Shown here piece by piece: positions 1-5,889 of a stretch of DNA of 6,333 nucleotides (position 1 is the stretch's first letter; each line of letters opens with the position of its first letter). The stretch spans positions 1-6,333 of the forward strand of contig DJTQ01000271.1 in assembly GCA_002439285.1 (NCBI GenBank). Reading direction: 5' to 3'. The position numbers were made by a program, and so were the translations under genes. This DNA comes from Paenibacillaceae bacterium UBA6304 (GTDB lineage: Bacteria > Bacillota > Bacilli > Paenibacillales > Paenibacillaceae). Under the pieces are notes generated by a model, which made no database searches, had not been told where the DNA came from, and saw only the letters and a program-made list of their open reading frames with translations.

Positions 1-463
1 TATAATCAAGAAAACGGCGATTATCGTACAGCATCATACCCCACATGACCCGACCGGTCCACAGCATTTCCTTGACCAGCTCGCTTTCGGTCTTTCCGCC
101 ACGCTCGTTGAAAGCCCACATGTCGATGCAGCAGACTGCGCAGCCCATGCCTGTAAGTTCCTTCGCAAATGAAGTATCCTGGAGATAAGAGCTGCTAACA
201 ATCATCTCCTTACGCCCGTTTCCATAATTCCCGCCATGAGAGTGGTTAAAAACAACGAGCGGGAACGGCCCGGTTCCTTCTTTCGGTTTAGCCACATAAG
301 CCGGGACCGGTTCGATCCCGTTAAGATCCAACAGAAGAGTCTCCAGCAAATATCCATCCAGCTCCTCGACTTTCAGAACTTGGACTGTTATCGGTTTCTC
401 CTCAGGCAAATCCCCCAGTAAAGCCAGCAACTGTTCGCGTCGATCGACCGGATTCCATTCCAT
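1..463 (-). CDS. Alpha/beta-hydrolase (dienelactone-hydrolase/acetyl-esterase-like), N-terminal part, cut by left edge
   Basis: This reading frame starts at the ATG at 463-461, runs without a stop to the window edge (154 codons) and is therefore partial. The start is supported by AGGAGG at 480-475, 11 nt upstream. The visible protein has a charged N-terminal segment, a beta-strand-rich stretch (residues 40-60), then PLVVFNHSHGG (68-78), the typical end of strand beta-3 with an HGG-type oxyanion-hole loop, followed by a helix and CAVCCIDMWAFNERGG (108-123), the next strand and loop. This pattern is typical of alpha/beta-hydrolases related to dienelactone hydrolases and acetyl-xylan esterases such as Bacillus YtaP. 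The nucleophile elbow (GxSxGG), Asp and His would lie beyond the edge, so activity cannot be confirmed. No signal peptide is visible, so it is probably cytoplasmic. Its place downstream of two pectin-oligosaccharide hydrolases suggests, as inference only, a carbohydrate (pectin) deacetylase. Confidence 0.5.
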   Translation of the reverse strand, partial: MEWNPVDRREQLLALLGDLPEEKPITVQVLKVEELDGYLLETLLLDLNGIEPVPAYVAKPKEGTGPFPLVVFNHSHGGNYGNGRKEMIVSSSYLQDTSFAKELTGMGCAVCCIDMWAFNERGGKTESELVKEMLWTGRVMWGMMLYDNRRFLDY

Positions 464-474
464 TGAAGCAACTT

Positions 475-480
475 CCTCCT
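475..480 (-). promoter_or_regulatory. Ribosome binding site of the esterase-like gene
   Basis: AGGAGG reading on the minus strand, a full match to the anti-Shine-Dalgarno sequence, 11 nt before the ATG at 463-461. It fixes the start of the partial gene, which has no other in-frame start near a comparable site. The surrounding 481-501 is AT-rich (including TTTAAT on the minus strand at 501-496), but I found no acceptable -35 box with it, so a private promoter is not supported. Confidence 0.5.
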
Positions 481-547
481 TATTAAAATTCACTAATTAA
501 AGTGTTTCCGATATCACTGCAGCCCGAAATCCCGCAGCCCCGCAGCA

Positions 548-689
548 GCTTCACAATTTGGCCAACGGAGGGAGCGTGCCTGGTTTCACGCATTCAGCCA
601 ACAGCGCACCGCCACCTGTTTACACGATCCAGCCCAGTGGCGGGATCTACCCCGTTTTCACACTCCAGCCGACGGCGGAACGGTAACCT
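548..689. repeat. Degenerate 35-36-bp tandem repeat array, four clear units plus a possible fifth
   Basis: On the plus strand, related 16-17-nt cores begin at 548 (GCTTCACAATTTGGCC), 583 (GTTTCACGCATTCAGCC), 618 (GTTTACACGATCCAGCC) and 654 (GTTTTCACACTCCAGCC), spaced 35, 35 and 36 bp. The last two cores share 14 of 17 bases ungapped; the others align with one or two single-base gaps. The 18-19 bases after each core are looser but still similar (GRCGGCGG-like, ending near ACCT/ACCCC). A weaker fifth unit may begin at about 510 (ATATCACTGCAGCC). The array occupies most of the 194-bp gap between the GH28 stop and the next gene, and its last unit contains the final ten or so GH28 codons and the stop. 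It is too divergent for a CRISPR array. Function unknown. Confidence 0.5.
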
Positions 690-2010
690 GCTCCAACAGC
701 CGTTCCTCCTGCTTCGTGTTTCTGGACTTACAGTGTTCTATGTCAACCCGCTCGCCGTTCTCCACATAAAAAGCCGGGCCTTCATGATTTTCGATGGTAA
801 CATGATGAAAAGAAATATCCCGTACATTTCCGAGGAAGAAGCCGCGGTTGTTCATTTCGTCGATCCCCGCCATCATGGCCGGGACTCCCGGCACTGCGTT
901 CTCCGCCATGGAGATATCGATATGATCGAACGTGATTTCGGAAATATATTGCTCGGCAAGACCGTATAGAAATCCGGCGGCGGCATGAACCCGGCGCGCG
1001 GTAATGTTCGCAAAGTGGATGCGCCGGAAACGGGGGGTCTCTTCCGTCACCGGATAGGGATTCTTGTCCCAGACGTATTTGTCCTTGCCGCGAGGGCCGC
1101 AGAAGTAATACAAATTCAGAATAAACGGACAAATGACATCGTCCATGACGATATTGCTGATGCGGATATCCTCGACAATCCCTCCGCGTCCGCGCCGCGA
1201 TTTCAGACGGATGCCGCGGTCGGTGTGCTGAAACACGCAGCCAGTAATCGTAACGTTGCGGATATCCCCGCTCATCTCGCTGCCCAGCACGACGCCGCCG
1301 TGACCGTGAACCATCGTGCAGTTCATGATTGTAATATTCTCGCAGGAGACCCGCTCCGCGGTATCCTCGGTGCCCGCTTTGATGGCGATGCAATCGTCTC
1401 CCACATCAATATGGCAGTTACTGATCCGCACATTTCGGCAAGATTCCGGATTGATGCCGTCCGTATTCGGGGAATCGGCGGGATTCAGAATAGATAAATT
1501 ATCGATCGTGACATCGGAACAACGGATAGGATTCACGGTCCAGCTCGGAGAGTTGATCAGATGTAAATCTCTCAGCGTCACCCGACGGCAGCCGTAGAAA
1601 CCGATCAAAGTCGGCCGGGGGTACTCCAGTTCCTCCGGTGCATTTCGTTGCTTATCCCACCAGGGCTGACCATTCCCGTTTAACGTGCCGCTACCCGTGA
1701 TGGCGATATTCTCCAGATCCTGGCCAAAAATACACGAAGCATGCACCTGCTGAAGTACGCCCTCCCATCGGGAGTTTACGACCGGATAATGCTCCGGGCT
1801 TGGGTTGAAAGACAATACGGCACCTGGACTCAGATTCAGCTCAATGTGACTTTTCATCAGAATCGCACCCGTCACATACGTCCCCGCCGGAACGAACACC
1901 GTTCCTCCGCCCGCAACGCTAGCGGTATCGATGGCGGATTGAATGGCTTCTGTCGATAATGTCTCCCCATCTCCGATCGCGCCGAAATCGACGATATTAA
2001 ATACTTGCAT
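658..2010 (-). CDS. GH28 polygalacturonase-type glycoside hydrolase, cytoplasmic
   Basis: Predicted 450-residue glycoside hydrolase family 28 protein with a right-handed parallel beta-helix. These enzymes cleave alpha-1,4-galacturonosyl (or rhamnogalacturonan) bonds by an inverting mechanism using three aspartates. All four family motifs are present: NTD at 182-184, DD at 205-206 in GDDCIAIK, GHG at 236-238, and R-x-K at 268-270 in RGIRLK. The N-terminus VFNIVDFGAIGDG (3-15) is the usual opening strand of bacterial members. There is no signal peptide, so it should act inside the cell on imported oligosaccharides, probably as an exo-acting oligogalacturonide hydrolase (inference; a rhamnogalacturonan-specific role is possible). 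The start at 2010 is chosen because GGAGG (2022-2018) lies 7 nt upstream. An in-frame start at 2082 would add 24 unrelated residues and overlap the upstream gene. It lies 14 bp after the GH105 gene, so the two are probably cotranscribed and translationally coupled. Confidence 0.5.
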   Translation of the reverse strand: MQVFNIVDFGAIGDGETLSTEAIQSAIDTASVAGGGTVFVPAGTYVTGAILMKSHIELNLSPGAVLSFNPSPEHYPVVNSRWEGVLQQVHASCIFGQDLENIAITGSGTLNGNGQPWWDKQRNAPEELEYPRPTLIGFYGCRRVTLRDLHLINSPSWTVNPIRCSDVTIDNLSILNPADSPNTDGINPESCRNVRISNCHIDVGDDCIAIKAGTEDTAERVSCENITIMNCTMVHGHGGVVLGSEMSGDIRNVTITGCVFQHTDRGIRLKSRRGRGGIVEDIRISNIVMDDVICPFILNLYYFCGPRGKDKYVWDKNPYPVTEETPRFRRIHFANITARRVHAAAGFLYGLAEQYISEITFDHIDISMAENAVPGVPAMMAGIDEMNNRGFFLGNVRDISFHHVTIENHEGPAFYVENGERVDIEHCKSRNTKQEERLLEQVTVPPSAGV

Positions 2011-2015
2011 CGCTC

Positions 2016-2022
2016 TTCCTCC
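2016..2022 (-). promoter_or_regulatory. Ribosome binding site deciding the GH28 start
   Basis: GGAGGAA on the minus strand, two bases after the GH105 stop codon (2027-2025) and with the GGAGG core 7 nt from the ATG at 2010-2008. Its position supports the short GH28 start and suggests that ribosomes finishing the GH105 gene restart here. Confidence 0.5.
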
Positions 2023-2024
2023 AT

Positions 2025-3161
2025 TCACAAGTTCACAAGCCCCACTGTTTGAGATTCCCGAAGTCCTTCGACCTCGGCGCATGCCTGCAAGAACGCCCCT
2101 ACCCCTTTTAAATCGTTCGTGATGATCGGCTCACTGATGTAATAGGCAAAGGTGCCGTCCCGTTCTTCAACTCCGCCCAGTCCTGCCACCTGGCAGTTCT
2201 TGTTCAAGTTGATCCAGCCTTCTTTCGTTTCCAACACGAATTCCGCAATCAGCCCTTTGAAGGCCGTATCCAAGGTTGCCTGCCAATCCCCCGCGTCAAG
2301 AACTCCAAGCCGAATTCCTTTGGCGATAGCAAACACGATCATATTGGAAGCTGAGGCCTCCAAATAATTGCCTTTGCGGTCACCCCTATTTACGATTTGG
2401 TACCACACACCGCTAGCCTCATCCTGATATTTTCTTAATGCTGTCAATACCTCTCTAAATATCCGGGTGAGCTCGGCGTAGTCCTCATGTTTCTTCGGCA
2501 GCAGCTCCAATACATCCGCTAAAGCCATCACATACCAGCCCAGGGACCGGCCCCAGAAATTCGGGGATAATCCGGTGGCGGGATCGCACCAGGGTTGAAC
2601 CCTTTTTTCATCCCAGGCGTGATATAACAGCCCCGTTTCGGCGTCCTTCGTATGTCTTTCGCACAGGATAAATTGCTTCGTTACATCATCAAGCCCGCTT
2701 CCACCTTCAAAAGTCAACAAGTACTCAAGATAGAAAGGAGCCCCCATATAAAGGCCGTCCAACCAAATTTGATAAGGGTAGATTTGCTTGTGCCAAAAAG
2801 CCCCTTCCGACGTGCGCGGATGCGTGGCCAGTTGTGCTCTCAGCAGAGCAGCCGCCTGCCGGTATTTGTCCAGGCCGGTTTCCCGATACAGCAGGAACAG
2901 CAATTTTCCGTTATTGATATGGTCGATGTTGTATTCCTCCCGGCGGTATCCCCGCACCCTTCCGTCTTCCCCGATAAAGACATCCATATTGTTGCGAATA
3001 TACTCAAAATACTTACGGTCCCCCGTCCGCTTCCACAACAGCGAAAAGCCCATTAACACAACTCCGTAATCATAAGACCATTTCCCTTCATATCCCTTGC
3101 CCTCATACAATTTCGGCGTACGTTTCATGACGGATTCCGCGATTTTCTCGGCCCAATTCAT
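2025..3161 (-). CDS. GH105 unsaturated rhamnogalacturonyl/galacturonyl hydrolase (YteR/YesR-like)
   Basis: Predicted 378-residue (alpha/alpha)6-barrel enzyme of glycoside hydrolase family 105, close in length to B. subtilis YteR (about 373). The family hydrates the C4-C5 double bond of the unsaturated uronic acid left by pectate or rhamnogalacturonan lyases, releasing a keto-uronate and a shortened sugar. Visible hallmarks: NIDHINNGK (78-86) with Asp80, the position of a conserved active-site Asp; IWLDGLYMG (132-140) with Asp135, matching the catalytic Asp143 of YteR; LLYHAWDE (178-185) with His181; FWGRSLGWY (202-210); and LEASASNM (267-274). No signal peptide, hence cytoplasmic. The ATG at 3161-3159 follows GGGAGGTGG (3180-3172), a strong ribosome binding site. 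It is first in a leftward operon and has its own promoter, operator and cre-like box upstream. Whether the substrate is a rhamnogalacturonan or galacturonan disaccharide cannot be told from the sequence. Confidence 0.5.
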   Translation of the reverse strand: MNWAEKIAESVMKRTPKLYEGKGYEGKWSYDYGVVLMGFSLLWKRTGDRKYFEYIRNNMDVFIGEDGRVRGYRREEYNIDHINNGKLLFLLYRETGLDKYRQAAALLRAQLATHPRTSEGAFWHKQIYPYQIWLDGLYMGAPFYLEYLLTFEGGSGLDDVTKQFILCERHTKDAETGLLYHAWDEKRVQPWCDPATGLSPNFWGRSLGWYVMALADVLELLPKKHEDYAELTRIFREVLTALRKYQDEASGVWYQIVNRGDRKGNYLEASASNMIVFAIAKGIRLGVLDAGDWQATLDTAFKGLIAEFVLETKEGWINLNKNCQVAGLGGVEERDGTFAYYISEPIITNDLKGVGAFLQACAEVEGLRESQTVGLVNL

Positions 3162-3200
3162 TTGATCCGAACCACCTCCCGGTGAAATGTGATCAACGAC

Positions 3201-3230
3201 ATTATAGCGCTTTCAATTAGCAAGTGACAA
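3201..3230 (-). promoter_or_regulatory. Sigma-A-type promoter of the GH105-GH28 operon
   Basis: On the minus strand TTGTCA (3230-3225; 5 of 6 to consensus), an 18-bp spacer and TATAAT (3206-3201; perfect). Transcription would begin near 3194, giving a leader of about 33 nt that contains the GGGAGGTGG ribosome binding site. The promoter faces away from the exuR promoter. Confidence 0.5.
3202..3215 (-). promoter_or_regulatory. cre-like CcpA box overlapping the -10 of the GH105 operon
   Basis: The minus strand reads TGAAAGCGCTATAA, which fits the commonly used cre consensus TGWAARCGYTWNCW at 13 of 14 positions; the one mismatch is A for C at position 13. It covers five of the six bases of the -10 box, a position at which CcpA binding would block RNA polymerase. 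Glucose repression of this operon is thus expected in a Gram-positive host. It was identified by eye. Confidence 0.5.
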
Positions 3231-3234
3231 TAAA

Positions 3235-3252
3235 AATTTTCACGTGTGCATT
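3235..3252. promoter_or_regulatory. Putative ExuR operator O1 in the divergent control region
   Basis: AATTTTCACGTGTGCATT, an imperfect palindrome centred on CACGTG. It matches the element at 4401-4418 at 17 of 18 positions (14 bases identical in a row at the 3' end). Even-length palindromes with a central CG are the hallmark of LacI-family operators, and a LacI-family gene lies between the two copies. It sits 4 bp upstream of the -35 of the GH105 operon and 12 bp upstream of the exuR -35, so one bound repressor could affect both promoters and autoregulate exuR. Confidence 0.5.
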
Positions 3253-3264
3253 TCAATAAATCCA

Positions 3265-3294
3265 TTGACTTTCACGAGAAAATAGATCTAAAAT
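3265..3294 (+). promoter_or_regulatory. Sigma-A-type promoter of exuR
   Basis: TTGACT (3265-3270; 5 of 6), an 18-bp spacer and TAAAAT (3289-3294; 5 of 6). Transcription would start near 3301, about 35 nt before the exuR ATG. It is the only good match between the operator and the exuR start. Confidence 0.5.
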
Positions 3295-3335
3295 GAAATC
3301 GTTAAATCAAATTATTTTTCGGAAGAAGAGGTTCC

Positions 3336-4331
3336 ATGGTCACGATTAAAGACATCGCCAAAGTCGCCGGCGTTTCCCATACGACGGTTTCCCGGGCACT
3401 CAACGGAAATCCGCTTATCAAGAAAGAAACCCGGGATAAAATTGAAAAAATCGCCGCAGAACTGAATTACGTTCCCAATTTTAGCGCCAAAAGCCTGGTT
3501 ATGAAAAAGTCGTATACCATCGGTTTGTTCTTTTCTAGCATTGATCAGGGAACCTCGGCAAGCTTTCTTGTCGACGTCATTAAGGGTATCAATCATGTGC
3601 TCGACGAAAACTACAGTTTGACGGTGCACGGGATCGATAGTATCCGGTATTTGGACAGCATCTCGCCGCAACGCTTTGACGGCATTCTCGTCATGAGCCA
3701 GAGCGACGCGGACAACGAATTTATATATCATGTCAAAAGAACCCGCATCCCGCTTGTCGTTCTTAACCGCCACCTGGAGGATCAGAGCATCATGAACGTC
3801 GTGGCCGACGATAAAGGCGGAGTCCGGGAAGCGATCGATTATGCCATTGCCCAAGGACACCGCAAGCTTGCCATGATTGAAGGTAAAGCCGGCTTCAAAT
3901 CGACCACCGAGCGGAAGCAAGGTTTTTTGGACAGCTTGTTGGCTCATAGTCTGCTTCCTAACCCGGATTATTTTGCCGCCGGGGATTACAGCATCGAGAG
4001 CGGTTACCAGACGATGAACGCTTTGCTGGCTCTCCCTTCCCCTCCGTCGCTGGTATTCTGCGCTAACGACGATATGGCGATCGGCGCGATGAATGCCTGC
4101 TATGCAGCGGGAGTGTCCGTCCCGAACGGAATGTCCCTGATCGGATTCGACGATATTGTGTTCGCCAGATACACGAACCCGGCACTGACTACCGTCCGTA
4201 GACCGATTGCGGATATTAGTGAACTCGGCACCAAGAAACTGATTGAGCTGATGCAGAATCCGGAAACCAAGCCCGAGCAATCCCTGGTGAAGACAGAGTT
4301 CATGATCCGCCAGACCGTGACAACCTGTTAA
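3336..4331 (+). CDS. exuR: ExuR-like LacI-family transcriptional repressor of hexuronate utilisation
   Basis: Predicted 331-residue LacI/GalR-family regulator. Residues 3-23 (TIKDIAKVAGVSHTTVSRAL...) form the classic helix-turn-helix. The hinge region is around 48-55 (NFSAKSLV), with Leu54 at the position that usually wedges into the minor groove. From about 61 a periplasmic-binding-protein-like effector domain follows, with family signatures FCANDDMAIGA (231-241) and LIGFDDIVFARYTNPALTTVRRP (258-280). The sequence closely resembles B. subtilis ExuR (YjmH, about 333 residues), recalled rather than searched, and the next genes are uxaB and uxaA as in that species, so I name it exuR. The inducer is probably galacturonate, glucuronate or a derivative. 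The ATG at 3336 follows a modest GGAAGAAGAGG ribosome binding site (3321-3331). It is flanked by two near-identical operators, suggesting control of uxaBA, the divergent pectin operon and itself. Confidence 0.5.
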   Translation: MVTIKDIAKVAGVSHTTVSRALNGNPLIKKETRDKIEKIAAELNYVPNFSAKSLVMKKSYTIGLFFSSIDQGTSASFLVDVIKGINHVLDENYSLTVHGIDSIRYLDSISPQRFDGILVMSQSDADNEFIYHVKRTRIPLVVLNRHLEDQSIMNVVADDKGGVREAIDYAIAQGHRKLAMIEGKAGFKSTTERKQGFLDSLLAHSLLPNPDYFAAGDYSIESGYQTMNALLALPSPPSLVFCANDDMAIGAMNACYAAGVSVPNGMSLIGFDDIVFARYTNPALTTVRRPIADISELGTKKLIELMQNPETKPEQSLVKTEFMIRQTVTTC

Positions 4332-4366
4332 ATTGTCATGCCTTGGAACAGTTCGCCTTATTTCGT

Positions 4367-4393
4367 AAAAAAAAGAGTTCACCCTCTTTTTTT
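4367..4393. terminator. Weak A/T-rich hairpin terminator after exuR
   Basis: An A8 run plus GAG (4367-4377), a 6-nt loop, then CTC plus T7 (4384-4393) can form a stem of three G/C-containing pairs extended by seven A-U pairs, ending in a U tract. It lies 35 bp after the exuR stop and 8 bp before the second operator. The stem is weak, so some exuR transcripts may read through into uxaBA. By symmetry it could act in both directions. Confidence 0.5.
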
Positions 4394-4400
4394 ATACAAA

Positions 4401-4418
4401 AATGTTCACGTGTGCATT
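4401..4418. promoter_or_regulatory. Putative ExuR operator O2 upstream of uxaB
   Basis: AATGTTCACGTGTGCATT. Pairing the two halves gives AATG/CATT arms and a CACGTG centre, with 14 of 18 positions symmetric. It differs from the copy at 3235-3252 at one base only (G for T at position 4), and that change makes it more symmetric. It ends 28 bp before the uxaB start. A matching uxaB promoter is not clear: TATACA (4393-4398) or TATTAT (4423-4428) could serve as a -10, but neither has a good -35. Either way the operator would overlap or abut the initiation region, as expected for repression. Confidence 0.5.
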
Positions 4419-4432
4419 AAACTATTATATTG

Positions 4433-4440
4433 AAAAGGAG
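4433..4440 (+). promoter_or_regulatory. Ribosome binding site deciding the uxaB start
   Basis: AAAAGGAG ending 6 nt before the ATG at 4447. The in-frame ATG at 4402 lies inside the operator and has no comparable site before it, and the ATG at 4453 would leave 12 nt of spacing, so 4447 is the preferred start. Confidence 0.5.
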
Positions 4441-4446
4441 CGAAAC

Positions 4447-5889
4447 ATGACCATGACTCAACCCCTTTCCCGCAACTCGTTTCCCGCATTGCCCTCCTAT
4501 CCCGCGCGAGTGATCCAATTCGGAGAAGGAAACTTCATGCGTGCCTTCGTGGATTGGCAACTTCAGCAGATGAACAACAAAGGATTGTTTCAGGGCAGCG
4601 CAGTTCTGATCCAGCCCCTGGGGCAAGGGCTTGGCGAGCTTTTGGCCGAACAAGACTACCTCTATACCGTCCTATTGAACGGCATTCTGGACGGAGTGAC
4701 CGTGAGCGACCGGGAAATCATGACCAGCGTCAGCCGGCTTATTAATCCGTACAGCAATTATCAAGATTATCTTGCCTTGGCAGAGGACGACGCTCTCGAA
4801 TTTATTACCTCAAACACCACGGAAGCTGGGATCGCCTATCACCCAGGAGAGTCTCTGGAAGATGCGCCGCAAAAAAGCTTCCCCGGCAAATTGACTACCC
4901 TGCTGTACAAACGCTTTCAACTCGGCAAAAAAGGCTTTGTCATCATTCCTTGCGAGCTGATCGACCGCAACGGCGAGAAGCTGCGCGAGATTGTGCAGCA
5001 ATACGCATCAGAGTGGAATTTGGGAGATGAATTTGCCGCATGGCTAGAGGCGGAAAATACGTTCTGCTGCAGTCTGGTCGACCGGATCGTACCGGGTTAT
5101 CCGCGCGACAAGGCAGGCGAACTGGAACAAGAGCTGGGCTATCGGGACAACTTGATGGTCACGGCCGAACCGTTCCTGTTCTGGGTAATCGAGGGTCCGC
5201 CATGGCTGAAAGAGCGTCTGCCGCTGGCAAAGGCCGGACTTAACGTCGTCGTGACAGAGGATATGACACCATATCGGGAACGCAAAGTCCATCTGCTCAA
5301 TGGCCCTCATACCGCGATGGTATCGCTCGGTCTTCTCGCGGGCTTGGAGACGGTCGAGGATGTGATGAACGACGACGTCTTTTCCGCCTTCGTACGGCAA
5401 TTGATACAGAATGAACTCATCCCGATGCTGGACTTACCATTGGAGGAATTACAGTCTTATGCGGAAGCTGTGCAGGAACGGTTCCGGAATCCGTTTATCC
5501 GGCATGAGCTGACCTCCATTTATCTCAACAGCATTTCCAAATTCAAAACCCGCCTGCTTCCTGTACTGTTGCGTTACCGCCAGGAGCGTGGCGAGCTGCC
5601 TAAACTGATTACCCTCTCTTTTGCCGCGCTGCTGCTCGGTTATCGGGGGGATCGCCTGCAACGCCAGGACAGCCCGGAAGTGTTGGCCGTCTTTGATGAG
5701 GCATGGAAGGAGCCGCGGTCTTTTGTTGGGGTCATTCTTCAAGATCATTCGCTTTGGGGAGAAGATTTAACTTCCGTTCCCGGGCTGAAGGAAGAAGTGG
5801 AAGCCGGTTTGCGGCTGCTGGATTCTGCCGGTAGCCGGAGCGCACTGGAACAAACGATCGGAGGGAAAATTCCATGCAGCGACTCATGA
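4447..5889 (+). CDS. uxaB: Tagaturonate reductase (altronate oxidoreductase), UxaB
   Basis: Predicted 480-residue cytoplasmic enzyme of the polyol-specific long-chain dehydrogenase (mannitol dehydrogenase) family. UxaB reduces D-tagaturonate to D-altronate with NADH in the galacturonate isomerase pathway. The N-terminal Rossmann fold opens with RVIQFGEGNFMRAFVDW (21-37), the FGxGxFxRAF pattern of this family. NTTEAGI (123-129) and DRIVPGYP (212-219) are further conserved stretches. The catalytic K-x4-N-x2-H signature is seen in RKVHLLNGPHT (279-289) as Lys280, Asn285 and His288. Length agrees with bacterial UxaB (about 480). Fructuronate reductase (UxuB) is a sister enzyme; the neighbouring altronate dehydratase gene favours UxaB. 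The preferred start is 4447; an upstream ATG at 4402 would add 15 residues from operator sequence. The 3' end overlaps uxaA by 16 bp, implying one transcript and coupled translation. Confidence 0.5.
   Translation: MTMTQPLSRNSFPALPSYPARVIQFGEGNFMRAFVDWQLQQMNNKGLFQGSAVLIQPLGQGLGELLAEQDYLYTVLLNGILDGVTVSDREIMTSVSRLINPYSNYQDYLALAEDDALEFITSNTTEAGIAYHPGESLEDAPQKSFPGKLTTLLYKRFQLGKKGFVIIPCELIDRNGEKLREIVQQYASEWNLGDEFAAWLEAENTFCCSLVDRIVPGYPRDKAGELEQELGYRDNLMVTAEPFLFWVIEGPPWLKERLPLAKAGLNVVVTEDMTPYRERKVHLLNGPHTAMVSLGLLAGLETVEDVMNDDVFSAFVRQLIQNELIPMLDLPLEELQSYAEAVQERFRNPFIRHELTSIYLNSISKFKTRLLPVLLRYRQERGELPKLITLSFAALLLGYRGDRLQRQDSPEVLAVFDEAWKEPRSFVGVILQDHSLWGEDLTSVPGLKEEVEAGLRLLDSAGSRSALEQTIGGKIPCSDS
5860..5865 (+). 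promoter_or_regulatory. Ribosome binding site of uxaA inside the uxaB 3' end
   Basis: GGAGGG, 8 nt before the ATG at 5874. It lies within the last uxaB codons and picks 5874 over the two later in-frame ATG codons at 5886 and 5892. Confidence 0.5.

Noticed and set aside
548..670. CRISPR-like spacing of short repeats
   Set aside because: The cores diverge too much between units, the sequence between them is itself related rather than unique, and no cas genes are present.
502..969. Plus-strand 155-codon frame starting at GTG over the repeat array and GH28 3' end
   Set aside because: It lies opposite the confidently assigned GH28 gene, has no ribosome binding site, and the repeat array explains its first part.
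782..1393. 203-codon minus-strand frame within GH28, rich in Arg, His and Tyr
   Set aside because: It is a +1 shadow of GH28, whose motifs are all in the main frame; the composition is not protein-like.
2010..2082. Longer GH28 form beginning at 2082
   Set aside because: The extra 24 residues come from sequence that codes for the GH105 C-terminus in another frame, no suitable ribosome binding site precedes it, and the family N-terminus begins at the 2010 start.
3270..3283. Third operator-like stretch with TTTCACG between the exuR -35 and -10
   Set aside because: Only the 7-base TTTCACG matches the operators; the right half (AGAAAATA) does not, and symmetry is poor.
3312..4382. A 356-codon open frame on the minus strand, opposite exuR
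   Set aside because: It mirrors exuR in a complementary frame, has no ribosome binding site, shows no family motif, and its composition (many His, Arg, Gln, Asp) is typical of antisense shadows.
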